NCBI GenBank assembly: GCA_963777325.1
Contig: CAVZQE010000001.1
Span: forward strand, 62,001-126,000
Reading direction: 5' to 3'
DNA: 64,000 nt
Origin: JAFAXA01 sp963777325
Lineage (GTDB): Bacteria; Pseudomonadota; Alphaproteobacteria; Acetobacterales; Acetobacteraceae
The stretch's first letter is position 1. Every line of letters starts with the position of its first letter. A program made the position numbers and the translations under genes. Below are positions 26,914 through 35,787 of the stretch, piece after piece. Below the pieces are notes generated by a model. The model was not told the origin of the DNA. It searched no databases and was given only the letters and a program-made list of their open reading frames with translations.

Positions 26914-28111
26914 GACGCCCTGGCTTAGCATCATCGGCATCGGCGCGGAGGGGCTGCCCGGCCTCTCTCCGCCGGCGCGCGCGTTGCTGGAAGGGGCTTC
27001 GCACGTGTTCGGTCCGGCGCGGCACATCGCGCTCGCGGCGGACGCCATCCGGGGCGAGCGCCACGTCTGGCATCCGCCCATCCTCGGCGCGATCCCCGGC
27101 GTGCTCGACTACCGGGGCAAGCCGTGTGTGGCGCTGGCGAGCGGCGACCCGTTCTGGTTCGGCATCGGCCCGAGGATCGCGGCTCTCGTGCCGACCGACG
27201 AGTTCGCCTGCATTCCCGCATCCTCCTGCTTCGCACTCGCGTGCGCGCGGCTCGGCTGGGCGATGCAGGAGGTTGGCACGCTCTCCTTCTGCGGCCGGCC
27301 GCTCGAACGCCTGCGCCCGCTGCTGCAACCCGGCGCGCGCCTGCTGCTGCTCTCGGCGGACGCAAGTACGCCGGGCACGATCGCCGACTACCTCGCGGGG
27401 CACGGCTTCGGATGCAGCCGGCTCCACCTTCTGGAGCGGCTCGGTGCACCGGACGAGCGCGTGCGGATGTTTGTCAGGCAAGAAGACGTCGATCCGCTCA
27501 ATCTGCTGGCGCTGGAGGTCGTCGCCGGGCCGGGGGCGCGCGTGCTGCCGCTCACGTCTGGGCTGGACGACGATCTGTTCGAGCATGACGGCCAGATCAC
27601 CAAGCGCGAGATCCGCGCCGTCACGCTGTCGGCCCTCGCGCCCCGTCCGGGCGAGACATTGTGGGACATTGGCGCGGGCTCGGGCTCGGTCGGCATCGAG
27701 TGGATGCTGCGGCATCCGGCCAACCGCGCCGTTGCCTTCGAGCCGCGCGCGGAGAGGGCTGCCCGCGCCGCCCGGAACGCGCTCGCGCTCGGCGTGCCGG
27801 ATTTGGCGGTGGTTCCTCGGGCTGCGCCGGACGCGCTCGCGGGACGCCACGACTCGCCGGACGCCGTGTTCGTGGGCGGTGGCGCGAGCGACCCGGGCGT
27901 GCTCGATGCGGCCTGGGCGGCGCTGCGGCCGGGCGGCCGGATAGCCGCGAACGCCGTGACGCTGGAAACGGAGCTGGCGCTCGGTGCGGCATGGTCCGCG
28001 CATGGCGGCGCCATGACCCGCGTCGGGGTCGAACGGCTGGATCGCATCGGCGGGATGCACGCTTTCCGGCCAGGCATGACCGTCACGCAATGGGCGGCGG
28101 CGAAGCCGTGA
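26912..28111 (+). CDS. cobL: Precorrin-6Y C5,15-methyltransferase (decarboxylating)
   Basis: Two-domain SAM enzyme adding methyls at C5 and C15 with decarboxylation. The N-terminal CbiE-like half has LSIIGIGAEGLPGLSP, VALASGDPFWFGIGPRI and IPASSCFALACARLGW. The C-terminal CbiT-like half starts near residue 230: GQITKREIRAVTLSAL, LWDIGAGSGSVGIEWML (SAM site) and DAVFVGGGASDPGVLDAAW. 399 residues, family length. Start codon shared with divergent cobK; the stop overlaps the next gene (GTGA). Confidence 0.97.
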   Translation: MTPWLSIIGIGAEGLPGLSPPARALLEGASHVFGPARHIALAADAIRGERHVWHPPILGAIPGVLDYRGKPCVALASGDPFWFGIGPRIAALVPTDEFACIPASSCFALACARLGWAMQEVGTLSFCGRPLERLRPLLQPGARLLLLSADASTPGTIADYLAGHGFGCSRLHLLERLGAPDERVRMFVRQEDVDPLNLLALEVVAGPGARVLPLTSGLDDDLFEHDGQITKREIRAVTLSALAPRPGETLWDIGAGSGSVGIEWMLRHPANRAVAFEPRAERAARAARNALALGVPDLAVVPRAAPDALAGRHDSPDAVFVGGGASDPGVLDAAWAALRPGGRIAANAVTLETELALGAAWSAHGGAMTRVGVERLDRIGGMHAFRPGMTVTQWAAAKP

Positions 28112-29232
28112 CCGTCGCCGGTTTCGGCTGCCGTCCGCGCGTCTCGGCCGCTGCGGTGATGGCCGTGCTGCGGCGAGCGGAAAACGCGGCCGGGATGCGG
28201 GCGGAGGCGTTAGCGATCCCGCGGTTCCGGGAGGGCGAAAGCGGGCTGGCCGAGGCGGCATCGGCGCTCGGCCTCAGACTGCTGCTGATCGGGCAGGACG
28301 AACTCGCGGCCGTGCAGGACCGCTGCGTCACCCGTTCGGCGCGGGCCGAGGCGGCGACCGGGCTCGCGTCGGTGGCGGAGGGCTGTGCCATCGCGGCGGC
28401 GGGGGCGCTGCTCTGGCCGCGTATCGCGGGAGAGGGCGTCACCTGCGCGCTCGGCGGCGCGCGCGGCACGGGAACCGTGCATTTCATCGGCGCGGGACCG
28501 GGGGCGCCCGATCTGCTGACCCTCCGCGCCCGCGCCATCCTCGCCGCCTGCCCCATCTGCCTCCACGCCGGGTCGATCGTGCCGCCTGCCGTGCTGGCGC
28601 ATTGTCCGCCGCACGCGCGAAAGGTGGACACGGCCGCGCTCGATCTCGACGCGATCGAGGCGGAATACGCGGCGGCTCATGCGGCCGGGCAGGACGTCGC
28701 CCGGCTGCATTCGGGCGATCTCTCGATTTACAGCGCGCTCGCCGAGCAGCTCCGCCGCCTCGATGCGCGCGGCATCCCCTACACGCTGACGCCCGGCGTT
28801 CCGGCCTTTGCCGCCGCCGCCGCCGCGCTCGGGCGGGAGCTGACGGTGCCTGGCGTCGCGCAGAGCGTCGTGCTGACCCGCGTCTCGGGCCGCGCCTCCG
28901 CGATGCCGCCGCGCGAGACACTGGCCGCGTTCGGCGCGACGGGGGCGACGCTCGCGATCCATCTCGCGCTCCCCGCCGTCGGGCGGATCGTGGCGGCGCT
29001 CGCCCCGCTCTACGGCGCTGGGTGTCCGGTCGCGGTCGTCGTGCGGGCGAGCTGGCCGGACGAGCGCGTGCTCACGGCGACGCTCGGCACGATCCAGGCG
29101 CTGCTCGCGTCCGATCCGGTGGAGCGCACCGCCCTGGTGCTGGTCGGACCGGCGCTCGCCGCCACGGGCTTTGGCGAGAGCGCGCTGTATAGCGCCGGGT
29201 ATCAGCGGCGATTCAGGGGCGGCGCGACCTGA
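28108..29232 (+). CDS. cobM: CobE-CobM fusion: CobE domain plus precorrin-4 C11-methyltransferase
   Basis: One 374-residue frame. Residues 1 to about 120 are CobE-like (VAGFGCRPRVSAAAVMAVL, AIPRFREGESGLAEAASALG, TRSARAEAATGLASVAEG); CobE is related to the C-terminal part of CbiG and its biochemical job in the aerobic route is not settled. From about 125 the CobM methylase follows: VHFIGAGPGAPDLLTLRA, LHAGSIVPPAVLAHCP, RLHSGDLSIYSALAEQLRRL and TLTPGVPAFAAAAAALGREL. CobM methylates precorrin-4 at C11. GTG 28108 (GTGA overlap) fits CobE's start better than ATG 28090. The 3' end overlaps cbiD by 31 bp. Confidence 0.9.
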   Translation: MTVAGFGCRPRVSAAAVMAVLRRAENAAGMRAEALAIPRFREGESGLAEAASALGLRLLLIGQDELAAVQDRCVTRSARAEAATGLASVAEGCAIAAAGALLWPRIAGEGVTCALGGARGTGTVHFIGAGPGAPDLLTLRARAILAACPICLHAGSIVPPAVLAHCPPHARKVDTAALDLDAIEAEYAAAHAAGQDVARLHSGDLSIYSALAEQLRRLDARGIPYTLTPGVPAFAAAAAALGRELTVPGVAQSVVLTRVSGRASAMPPRETLAAFGATGATLAIHLALPAVGRIVAALAPLYGAGCPVAVVVRASWPDERVLTATLGTIQALLASDPVERTALVLVGPALAATGFGESALYSAGYQRRFRGGAT

Positions 29233-30302
29233 CGGAACGGGGCCGCGCCGATCAGCCCGCCGTCGTGGTCGAATAGCAGCACCTCCAACGCCGTTTCCGC
29301 GCCGAGCAGCACATGCGCCGCCGTCTCCCATGCCCTGAGCGCGACCGCGTCGCCGAGCGCGATCCCGTCCGCGCCCGCAATCATGAAGGCCTGCGCGGCG
29401 GTGTTGGCATCGACGATCGCGGCGGCGGTTCCGGGCAATGCGCCAGTTTCGGCCGCAAGTTCAGCGAGCGCGTGCAGGTCGACGGCGCCACGCCGGGAAT
29501 GCAGGTCGAGCCGCCCCTGCGCGAGCTTGGTCATCTTGGCGAGCCCGCCCGCGATGGTCACGCGCGGCACCGGATGCGCGCGGAGATATTTCAGCATGCC
29601 CCCGACAAAGTCGCCCATGTCGATCAGCGCCGCGTCCGGCAGGCCGTGATGCCGCCGCACCGCCGCCTCCGACGCGCTGCCGGTCGCCCCCGCCACATGC
29701 CGCAGGCCCGAGGCGCGCGCGACGTCGATGCCGCGATGGATGCTGTGGATCCAGGCCGAGCAGGAGTACGGGACGACAACGCCGGTCGTGCCGAGGATCG
29801 ACAAGCCGCCAACGATCCCGAGCCGGGCGTTCAGAGTCCGCTCTGCCAGCGCCTCGCCGCCAGGCACCGCGATCTCGACCACGGCGTCCGCCTCGCCGCC
29901 CGTCACCTCCGCGAGCGCCGCGCGGATCATCTGGCGCGGCATGGGGTTGATTGCCGGTTCGCCGGGCGGCAGCGGCAGGCCGGGCAGCGTCACGGTGCCG
30001 ACGCCCTCGCCCGCCCTGAACACGACGCCGCCGCCGCGTGGGCCGTGCCGCACCGTCGCCCGCACCAGCGCCCCATGCGTGACGTCCGGATCGTCGCCCG
30101 CGTCCTTCACGATCGCGGCGCGCGCCGCACCGGGCAGCAGCGATGCCTCGGCGAGCGCGAAGGCTGGCTGCTCGCCGCGCGGCAGGGTCAGCGTCACCGG
30201 ATCGGGGAAGCGGCCCGTCAGCAGCGCCGCGTACGCGGCCTTCGCCGCCGCGGCCGCGCAAGCCCCCGTCGTCCAGCCGCGTCGGAGCTTCGGGTCAGTC
30301 AT
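29202..30302 (-). CDS. cbiD: Cobalt-precorrin-5B (C1)-methyltransferase-type CbiD
   Basis: C1 methylation with loss of the C20 fragment. CbiD hallmarks: LRRGWTTGACAAAAAKAAY near residue 5, VKDAGDDPDVTHGALV, GVGTVTLPGLPLPPGEPAIN, INPMPRQMI, GGLSILGTTGVVVPYS and GDFVGGMLKYLRAHPVPRV. 366 residues, normal. CbiD belongs to the oxygen-independent route but here accompanies CobG and CobN; no cobF is in the window, so it probably takes CobF's step. Minus strand, 31 bp convergent overlap with cobM. Confidence 0.95.
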   Translation of the reverse strand: MTDPKLRRGWTTGACAAAAAKAAYAALLTGRFPDPVTLTLPRGEQPAFALAEASLLPGAARAAIVKDAGDDPDVTHGALVRATVRHGPRGGGVVFRAGEGVGTVTLPGLPLPPGEPAINPMPRQMIRAALAEVTGGEADAVVEIAVPGGEALAERTLNARLGIVGGLSILGTTGVVVPYSCSAWIHSIHRGIDVARASGLRHVAGATGSASEAAVRRHHGLPDAALIDMGDFVGGMLKYLRAHPVPRVTIAGGLAKMTKLAQGRLDLHSRRGAVDLHALAELAAETGALPGTAAAIVDANTAAQAFMIAGADGIALGDAVALRAWETAAHVLLGAETALEVLLFDHDGGLIGAAPFRQVAPPLNRR

Positions 30303-30533
30303 GGACGTTCTGGACAGTCCGCGCGAGCGGCCCGCCAAGCGGCCGGACGACCCGGGATGTGACATGCGCAGGCAGGTCCGGTCCGCCGCGCTCAAGCTTG
30401 TGCAATTCTGCTCGTCTCACACGTATTAACCCTGACACCATAACTTACTATCGGTACTACGGGCCGGCGGTCTCATTCCGGGCAAAAACGCCTGCGCCTC
30501 GATTATGCTAATTCTAACTCGCAACGAGGACTC
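30303..30533. other. Intergenic stretch upstream of cbiD
   Basis: 231 bp with lower G+C than the flanks, especially 30415-30470. It must hold the cbiD promoter (minus) and any promoter for the small plus-strand ORFs. No riboswitch-like elements were found. Confidence 0.5.
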
Positions 30534-30725
30534 ATGCGCGCATCCAGCCTTGCATTCCTACGTCCCAACTCGGGTTGGCGGCCGCCAACTGCCCCACACG
30601 ATGTCATCACTGGCACGCGATTGTTGGCCCGCTCGCTGTCGATGTATGGACTCAAGCTGCATGGCCCCATCGTCGTGAGCCCCTCGGCGATCGACCGCAT
30701 GCGGCTTGCGGGGTTGTCCCGATGA
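30534..30725 (+). CDS. Small hypothetical protein
   Basis: 63 residues, no family recognised. Sequence has LAFLRPNSGWRPPTAPHD and SMYGLKLHGPIVVSPSAID. The stop overlaps the next ORF's ATG as ATGA, which is the main reason to take the pair seriously; AACGAGGAC precedes ATG 30534. G+C is lower and codon use less biased than in the cob genes around it, so it is probably acquired DNA or non-coding. Low certainty. Confidence 0.35.
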   Translation: MRASSLAFLRPNSGWRPPTAPHDVITGTRLLARSLSMYGLKLHGPIVVSPSAIDRMRLAGLSR

Positions 30726-31354
30726 TTCGAAACAATCCGCCGAACGATGCGGAGGCCGCAGAGTCGGCCGCTCCGAGTGCAAACTCGGCCCTGGTAGATC
30801 CAGTTGCGGTACTGCGGCTCCTGCGAGCAATCGACAACCTTCCCGCTCCCTGGTCCATTCGCTTAAGACCGCTTGCGGAACAAGAGAACATAAATCGACA
30901 CGCTGAGACCGTTGCCGCAACAGAAGAGGTTGGGGATGCCAAACCTGGTGAGTCCGTGCGATGGGCGCATTTCGACTGGACCGGACTTCACAACGGCGAA
31001 GATCCGAACAAGCCGTATCCGCTCACACACCGCGTCGTGGAGTACGGACCGGCTGGGCCTGGCCTTGCTCCCGAGATGGCTGACATCGTCCTTCACTATC
31101 TTGAGACGTTGATGACGCAGCGTCCGGCGAGGGTTGAGCGCGCGGCGTCCGGCGGCGCACGAAGAGAGATTCCGGCTTGCCCGGAAAGCCAGTGTGACGT
31201 TCACGATGCCTCTGACAAGCATCCGGAGCACGAGGTTGGACCTTTGCACCATCATGCGGACCGTGATCCCGTGGACGGCCAGCATCCGCCTTCTGCAGGC
31301 GACGCTCATGTCGTGATGCTCGACCACGGCGCCTACCATTTCGACCATCACTAA
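30722..31354 (+). CDS. Hypothetical protein with histidine-rich C-terminus
   Basis: 210 residues, no family recognised. The N-terminal 140 look like a soluble domain (VDPVAVLRLLRAIDNLPAPW, WAHFDWTGLHNGEDPNKPYP, EMADIVLHYLETLMTQRP). The last 50 hold about twelve histidines (KHPEHEVGPLHHHADRD, HGAYHFDHH), which could bind metal. ATG 30722 overlaps the preceding small ORF. It lies between cbiD and cobB but differs from them in G+C. A competing minus-strand frame (30863-31351) is open too, so coding is not certain. Confidence 0.4.
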   Translation: MIRNNPPNDAEAAESAAPSANSALVDPVAVLRLLRAIDNLPAPWSIRLRPLAEQENINRHAETVAATEEVGDAKPGESVRWAHFDWTGLHNGEDPNKPYPLTHRVVEYGPAGPGLAPEMADIVLHYLETLMTQRPARVERAASGGARREIPACPESQCDVHDASDKHPEHEVGPLHHHADRDPVDGQHPPSAGDAHVVMLDHGAYHFDHH

Positions 31355-31593
31355 AGCACGAAGAGATGTGACCGCCGCGGCGGCTTAGCGACTGCCATGC
31401 GCGCTGGAGCCCGACCAGCGTGTATGACGAAGCAAAACGCCGCGCGGAACCCCGGAGACAAGGAGCGCCATCCGCGAGGCTTCGCCTTGACAGATACCGT
31501 GACTATGCGCTCGACCGAAGGCTGAGCCCGGTCGCCAAATGTGAAAAGAGGTAAGAAGGCCCACATGAGGAGAATTGCTAGTCCGCACGGACC

Positions 31594-32919
31594 ATGACCC
31601 GGGCGCTGATCGTCGCCGCGCCGCGGTCCGGCTCCGGCAAAACTACGGTCGCGCTCGCGCTGGTGGCGGCGCTGCGTCGGCGGGGCGTGTCGGTCCGGGC
31701 CGCGAAATCCGGACCGGACTACATCGATCCCGCCTTCCACGAAGCCGCGACCGGCCACCCCAGCCTCAATCTGGACAGCTGGGCCATGCCGCCGCACCTG
31801 ATTCCGAGCCTCGCCGCCGAGGCGGCGGCCGGGGCCGGGCTGCTGGTGATCGAGGCCTCGATGGGACTGTTCGACGGCCTGGGCCGGCCGCCCGGACGAT
31901 CCGGCAGCGCGGCCGACATCGCCGCCCGGCTCGGGCTGCCGGTGCTGCTGGTGCTGGACGTGTCCGGCCAGTCGCAATCTTCCGCCGCCGTAGCGCGCGG
32001 GTTTGCGCTGCACCGGCCGGATGTGCGGGTCGGCGGCGTCGTGCTGAACCGGATCGCGAGCGACCGTCACCGCGAGGGCATCCTCGCCGCCATGGCCGAC
32101 ATGCCGCTGCCGGTGCTGGGCCAGATCGACCGCGACGCCGCGATCGCGCTGCCTGAGCGTCATCTCGGGCTTGTACAGGCGCGGGAACTCGGCACCCTCC
32201 CCGCCCTGCTGGAGCGCCTCGGCGATCTCGGCGATGACCGGCTCGATCTCGACGGCATCCTGGCGCTTGCCGCCCCATTGCCGGCGTCGGCGTCCGCCCC
32301 CGAGCCCGCCCTGCCGCCCCCAGGGCAGCGGATCGCGCTCGCGCAGGACGCGGCGTTCAGCTTCGTCTATCCGCATCTGCTCTCGGCTTGGCGGCGCGTG
32401 GGGGCCGAGATTCGCCCGTTTTCGCCGCTGGCGGACGAGGCTCCCGACGACGACTGCGACGCCTGCTGGCTGCCCGGAGGCTACCCGGAGCTGCACGCCC
32501 CGGCCCTCGCTGCCTCCATCCGCTTCCAGGACGGCATGCGCCGGTTCGCCGAGAGCCGCCCCGTGCATGGCGAATGCGGCGGCCACATGGTGCTCGGCCG
32601 CGCGCTGATCGCGGCGGACGGCACGTCGCACCAGATGCTCGGGCTGCTGCACCACGTCACGAGCTTCGCGCAGCGGCGGCTGACGCTCGGCTACAGGAGC
32701 GCGATGCTGCTCGCCGACGGGCCGCTCGGCCGCGCCCGCACGCGGCTGCGCGGGCACGAGTTCCATTACGCGACGATCGCCGACCCCGGCGCGGACGCCC
32801 CTTTCGCCATGCTGACGGATGGCTACGGCCGCGATCTCGGGCCGTCCGGGAGCCGGTCCGGCCTCGTCACGGGCAGCTTCTTCCATGCCATCGCGACCGA
32901 CACCGAAAGGCTCACGTGA
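31594..32919 (+). CDS. cobB: Hydrogenobyrinic/cobyrinic acid a,c-diamide synthase
   Basis: ATP- and glutamine-dependent amidation of the a and c side chains before cobalt insertion. N-terminal nucleotide loop APRSGSGKTTVALALV (residues 9-24), AAKSGPDYIDPAFHEAATG, VIEASMGLFDGLG; C-terminal glutaminase with CWLPGGYPELHAPALA, VHGECGGHMVLG (nucleophile Cys) and RLRGHEFHYATI. 441 residues. ATG 31594 is 239 bp beyond the last hypothetical ORF, so it likely has its own promoter there. The stop overlaps cobT (GTGA). Confidence 0.96.
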   Translation: MTRALIVAAPRSGSGKTTVALALVAALRRRGVSVRAAKSGPDYIDPAFHEAATGHPSLNLDSWAMPPHLIPSLAAEAAAGAGLLVIEASMGLFDGLGRPPGRSGSAADIAARLGLPVLLVLDVSGQSQSSAAVARGFALHRPDVRVGGVVLNRIASDRHREGILAAMADMPLPVLGQIDRDAAIALPERHLGLVQARELGTLPALLERLGDLGDDRLDLDGILALAAPLPASASAPEPALPPPGQRIALAQDAAFSFVYPHLLSAWRRVGAEIRPFSPLADEAPDDDCDACWLPGGYPELHAPALAASIRFQDGMRRFAESRPVHGECGGHMVLGRALIAADGTSHQMLGLLHHVTSFAQRRLTLGYRSAMLLADGPLGRARTRLRGHEFHYATIADPGADAPFAMLTDGYGRDLGPSGSRSGLVTGSFFHAIATDTERLT

Positions 32920-33944
32920 ACGCTCCGACCGCCACACTCGAAACCCTCCGCGCCGCGTGCCTCGACCTGCCGCCAGGCGACGGGGCGGCGGAGGCGGCGG
33001 TAGCCGCTCGGCAGGCGCAGCTCACGAAGCCGCCCGGCAGCCTCGGCCGGCTGGAGATGCTCGCGGCCTGGCTCGCGCGCTGGCAGGGCCGTCCCATGCC
33101 GCGCCTCGACCGTGTCGAGGTGCTGGTATTCGCGGGCAATCACGGCGTCACGGCGCACGGCGTCTCGCCCTATCCGCCCGCCGTGACCGCGCAGATGGTC
33201 GCGAACTTCGCGGCGGGCGGTGCGGCGATCAACCAGATTGCGCGCGTTGCCGGGGCGACGCTGCGGGTCGTCCCGCTCGACCTCGACCGGCCGACCGACG
33301 ACTTCACGCTCCGGCCCGCGATGACGGAAACGGCGTTCCTGCAAGCGGTTCGCACCGGCTACGAGACGGTCGTGCCCGGCACGGATCTGCTCTGTCTGGG
33401 CGACATGGGAATCGGCAACACGACCTCCGCCGCCGCACTGGCGGCGGGGCTGCTCGGCGGCGGCGGCGCGCGCTGGTCCGGACGCGGCACCGGCCTCGAT
33501 GACGAAGGGCTGGCCCGCAAGCGCGCGGCGGTGGATACGGCTCTCGACCGGCACGCGGCATCGCTGGACGACCCGCTGCGAGTCGCGGCGGCGCTCGGCG
33601 GGCGGGAAACCGCGGCGCTGCTCGGCGCCACGCTCGCGGCGAGGCATTGCGGCGTGCCCGTGCTGCTGGACGGCTTCGTTTGCGCCGCCGCCGTTGCGCC
33701 GCTCGCCAGGCTGCATCCTGAGGCGCTCGCGCACACGCAGGCGGCGCACGTCTCGGCCGAGACCGGCGGGGCCGCGCTCCTGGCGGCGCTCGGCCTGCCG
33801 CCGCTGCTCGATTTCGGGATGCGGCTGGGCGAAGCATCGGGGGCGGCGCTGGCCGTGCCGCTGCTCCGCGCGGCGGTCGCCTGCCATGCGGGGATGGCGA
33901 CCTTCGCGCAGGCGGGCGTCGCCGACCGCGATCAGCCCGCGTAG
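32916..33944 (+). CDS. cobT: Nicotinate-nucleotide-dimethylbenzimidazole phosphoribosyltransferase (CobU of Pseudomonas)
   Basis: Makes alpha-ribazole phosphate from dimethylbenzimidazole and nicotinate mononucleotide for the lower ligand. Motifs: QLTKPPGSLGRLEMLAAWLA near residue 36, VLVFAGNHGVTAHGVSPYPP, MVANFAAGGAAINQIAR, LCLGDMGIGNTTSAAALAA, and near the end LLDFGMRLGEASGAALAVPL (family catalytic-Glu segment). 342 residues. GTG 32916 overlaps the cobB stop. The 3' end overlaps the convergent glutaminase by 13 bp. Confidence 0.96.
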   Translation: MNAPTATLETLRAACLDLPPGDGAAEAAVAARQAQLTKPPGSLGRLEMLAAWLARWQGRPMPRLDRVEVLVFAGNHGVTAHGVSPYPPAVTAQMVANFAAGGAAINQIARVAGATLRVVPLDLDRPTDDFTLRPAMTETAFLQAVRTGYETVVPGTDLLCLGDMGIGNTTSAAALAAGLLGGGGARWSGRGTGLDDEGLARKRAAVDTALDRHAASLDDPLRVAAALGGRETAALLGATLAARHCGVPVLLDGFVCAAAVAPLARLHPEALAHTQAAHVSAETGGAALLAALGLPPLLDFGMRLGEASGAALAVPLLRAAVACHAGMATFAQAGVADRDQPA

Positions 33945-34964
33945 ATGTTCAGGCCGAGCGCCTCGGCGACATGCTGCGTCGCCTTCTGAGCGCGCACGCT
34001 GTTGCCCGCCCGATCGAGCGGCGGCGAAAAGGCGGCGATCCCGAGCGTGCCCGGAGCGACCGCGATCAGCCCGCCGCCCACGCCGCTCTTGGCCGGGAGG
34101 CCGACCGTGTACATCCAGTCCCCGGTCGTGTCGTAGAGGCCCTCCATCGCCATCTCTGAGAGCACGCGAGGCACCAGCGCGGCGTCGATCACCTTCTCCT
34201 TGGTCGCGGGATTGACGCCGCCATTCGCGAGCGTACCCGCCATCATCGCGAGATCATGCGCCGTCACCCCGATCGAACATTCGCGCGTGTAGAGGTCGCA
34301 TGCCTCAAGGGGGTCGCTGTACATGTAACCGTAGCTCTTGAGGAGCAGCGCGATCCCCCGGTTATGGTCGTTCGTTTCCGACTCGGATTTATACACTTCG
34401 TTGTTCACGGTCAGCGTGCGGCCAGCGAACTTGCTCATGGCGCCGATGATTTTGTTCCAGCGCTCCTCGGGCGAGGACGCCTGCACGAGGCTGACCGTGG
34501 CCATCGCGCCCGCGTTCACCAGCGGGCTGACCGGCTTGCCGTGGTTCAGTTCCACCGCCATCACCGAATTGAAGGGCAGGCCCGTCGCGTCCGCACCGAG
34601 TTTCTGCTGGACGACCTCCGGCCCGCTCTCCTGGAGCACGAGGGCCATCGTGAACACCTTGGCAATCGAACTCGACCGCCAGGGCATAGTTGATGTCGCC
34701 CGCCTCCTTCACCGTTCCGTCCGGTGCACTCGCGGCCACGCCGAATAAGGTGGGCTGGATGCCCGCAAGATACGGAATGTAATCCGCATTCTTTCCATCC
34801 GTCAGGCCGGCAAAGCGGGCGTGCGCTTCGCTCACCGCCTGCCCGATCCGGTCGGCGGTCGGCGGCGACGCGCAAACCCGCGCCCACGCTGCGGCGGGCA
34901 CCAACGCGAGGGCGGAGGTTGCCTGTAGAAACCGGCGGCGGCGGAGGCCGATCATGGCGGTCAT
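33932..34964 (-). CDS. glsA: Glutaminase A with Tat-type signal, one frameshift
   Basis: Hydrolyses glutamine to glutamate and ammonia; serine-dependent beta-lactamase-like fold. ATG 34964 starts MTAMIGLRRRRFLQATSALA, an apparent twin-arginine signal, then YIPYLAGIQPTLFGVA. The frame breaks at GDINYA; dropping one C from CCC near 34684 gives GDINYAWRSSSIAKVFTM with the SxxK catalytic pair (SIAK). It continues with NSVMAVELNHGKPVSPLVNAG, RGIALLLKSYGYM and GLPAKSGVGGGLIAVAPG. Span is one base over a multiple of three. Most glutaminases of this family are cytoplasmic, so export is unusual. Confidence 0.88.
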
Positions 34965-35028
34965 ACGTGCAATCCTTTGAGTGAGGGTTCGGCGAGGTCG
35001 GGCCGGAAGCACGTTGAGGATAGACCGC

Positions 35029-35787
35029 ATGGCGAGACTCTGGGCCGATTTCCTGCTGTCTTGGACGCTGCTGACCCGCCTGCCCCTGCCCCGAAGCCTG
35101 TTCCCTACGGCGCTGCCTCCACTCGCGCGGAGCGTCTGGTGCTACCCGGTCGTCGGCGCGCTGACCGGCGCGGGGGCCGGTGCGTTGTATGCCGTCTCAA
35201 TCAAGTTCGGCCTGCCGGCCGGACTGGCCGCCTTGTGGACGCTGGCCGGCCTGCTCCTAGCGACGGGAGCATTGCACGAGGACGGCCTGGCGGATGTGGC
35301 GGACGGGTTCGGCGGCGGATGCGGCCCCGCGAACAAGCTCGCGATCATGCGCGACAGCCGGATCGGCAGCTACGGCACGCTTGCGCTGCTGCTCTCAGCC
35401 GGCATGCGGGTCACCGCCATCGCGGCGCTGCGAGAGCCGCATGCGGCTCTCGCAGCGCTCGTGGCGGCGGGAGGCTTGGGACGGGGCGCGATCCTGCTCG
35501 TGCTGGCGCGCGTCCCGCCGGCGCGCATGGATGGCCTCGGCGCGTCGCTCGAGGACGTGCGACCGTCCGTCCTCGCCCTCGGCCTCGCCGTCGCGTTCTG
35601 CATGGCGCTCGTTTCCCTCTCCACAACCGCGGCGCTGGCCGCCTCGGCGGTGGCGGCGATGTGCGGACTAGGCGCGGCGCGGATCGCACGCCGCCAGATC
35701 GGCGGTCACACGGGGGACGTGCTCGGGGCTGCGGAGCAGATCGCGGAATGCGCGGTGCTGAGCGTGCTGGCGGCGTTCGCCGACTGA
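35029..35787 (+). CDS. cobS: Adenosylcobinamide-GDP ribazoletransferase (cobalamin synthase, CobV)
   Basis: Polytopic inner-membrane enzyme joining alpha-ribazole (phosphate) to adenosylcobinamide-GDP, the last assembly step. Motifs: FLLSWTLLTRLPLPRSLFP at the start, LARSVWCYPVVGALTGAGAG, the metal-binding LHEDGLADVADGFGGG, NKLAIMRDSRIGSYGTLAL and ARIARRQIGGHTGDVLGAAE near the end. 252 residues with several hydrophobic helices. ATG 35029; an 82-bp 3' overlap with the convergent phosphatase. Confidence 0.95.
   Translation: MARLWADFLLSWTLLTRLPLPRSLFPTALPPLARSVWCYPVVGALTGAGAGALYAVSIKFGLPAGLAALWTLAGLLLATGALHEDGLADVADGFGGGCGPANKLAIMRDSRIGSYGTLALLLSAGMRVTAIAALREPHAALAALVAAGGLGRGAILLVLARVPPARMDGLGASLEDVRPSVLALGLAVAFCMALVSLSTTAALAASAVAAMCGLGAARIARRQIGGHTGDVLGAAEQIAECAVLSVLAAFAD

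Noticed and set aside
30863..31351. 162-codon minus-strand frame over the His-rich ORF
   Set aside because: No ribosome site or family, and the plus-strand pair has an ATGA coupling; kept only as a caveat.
31355..31593. Second B12 riboswitch before cobB
   Set aside because: The GCAACTGT loop and the AGCCAGGAGACCTGCC-type box are both absent.
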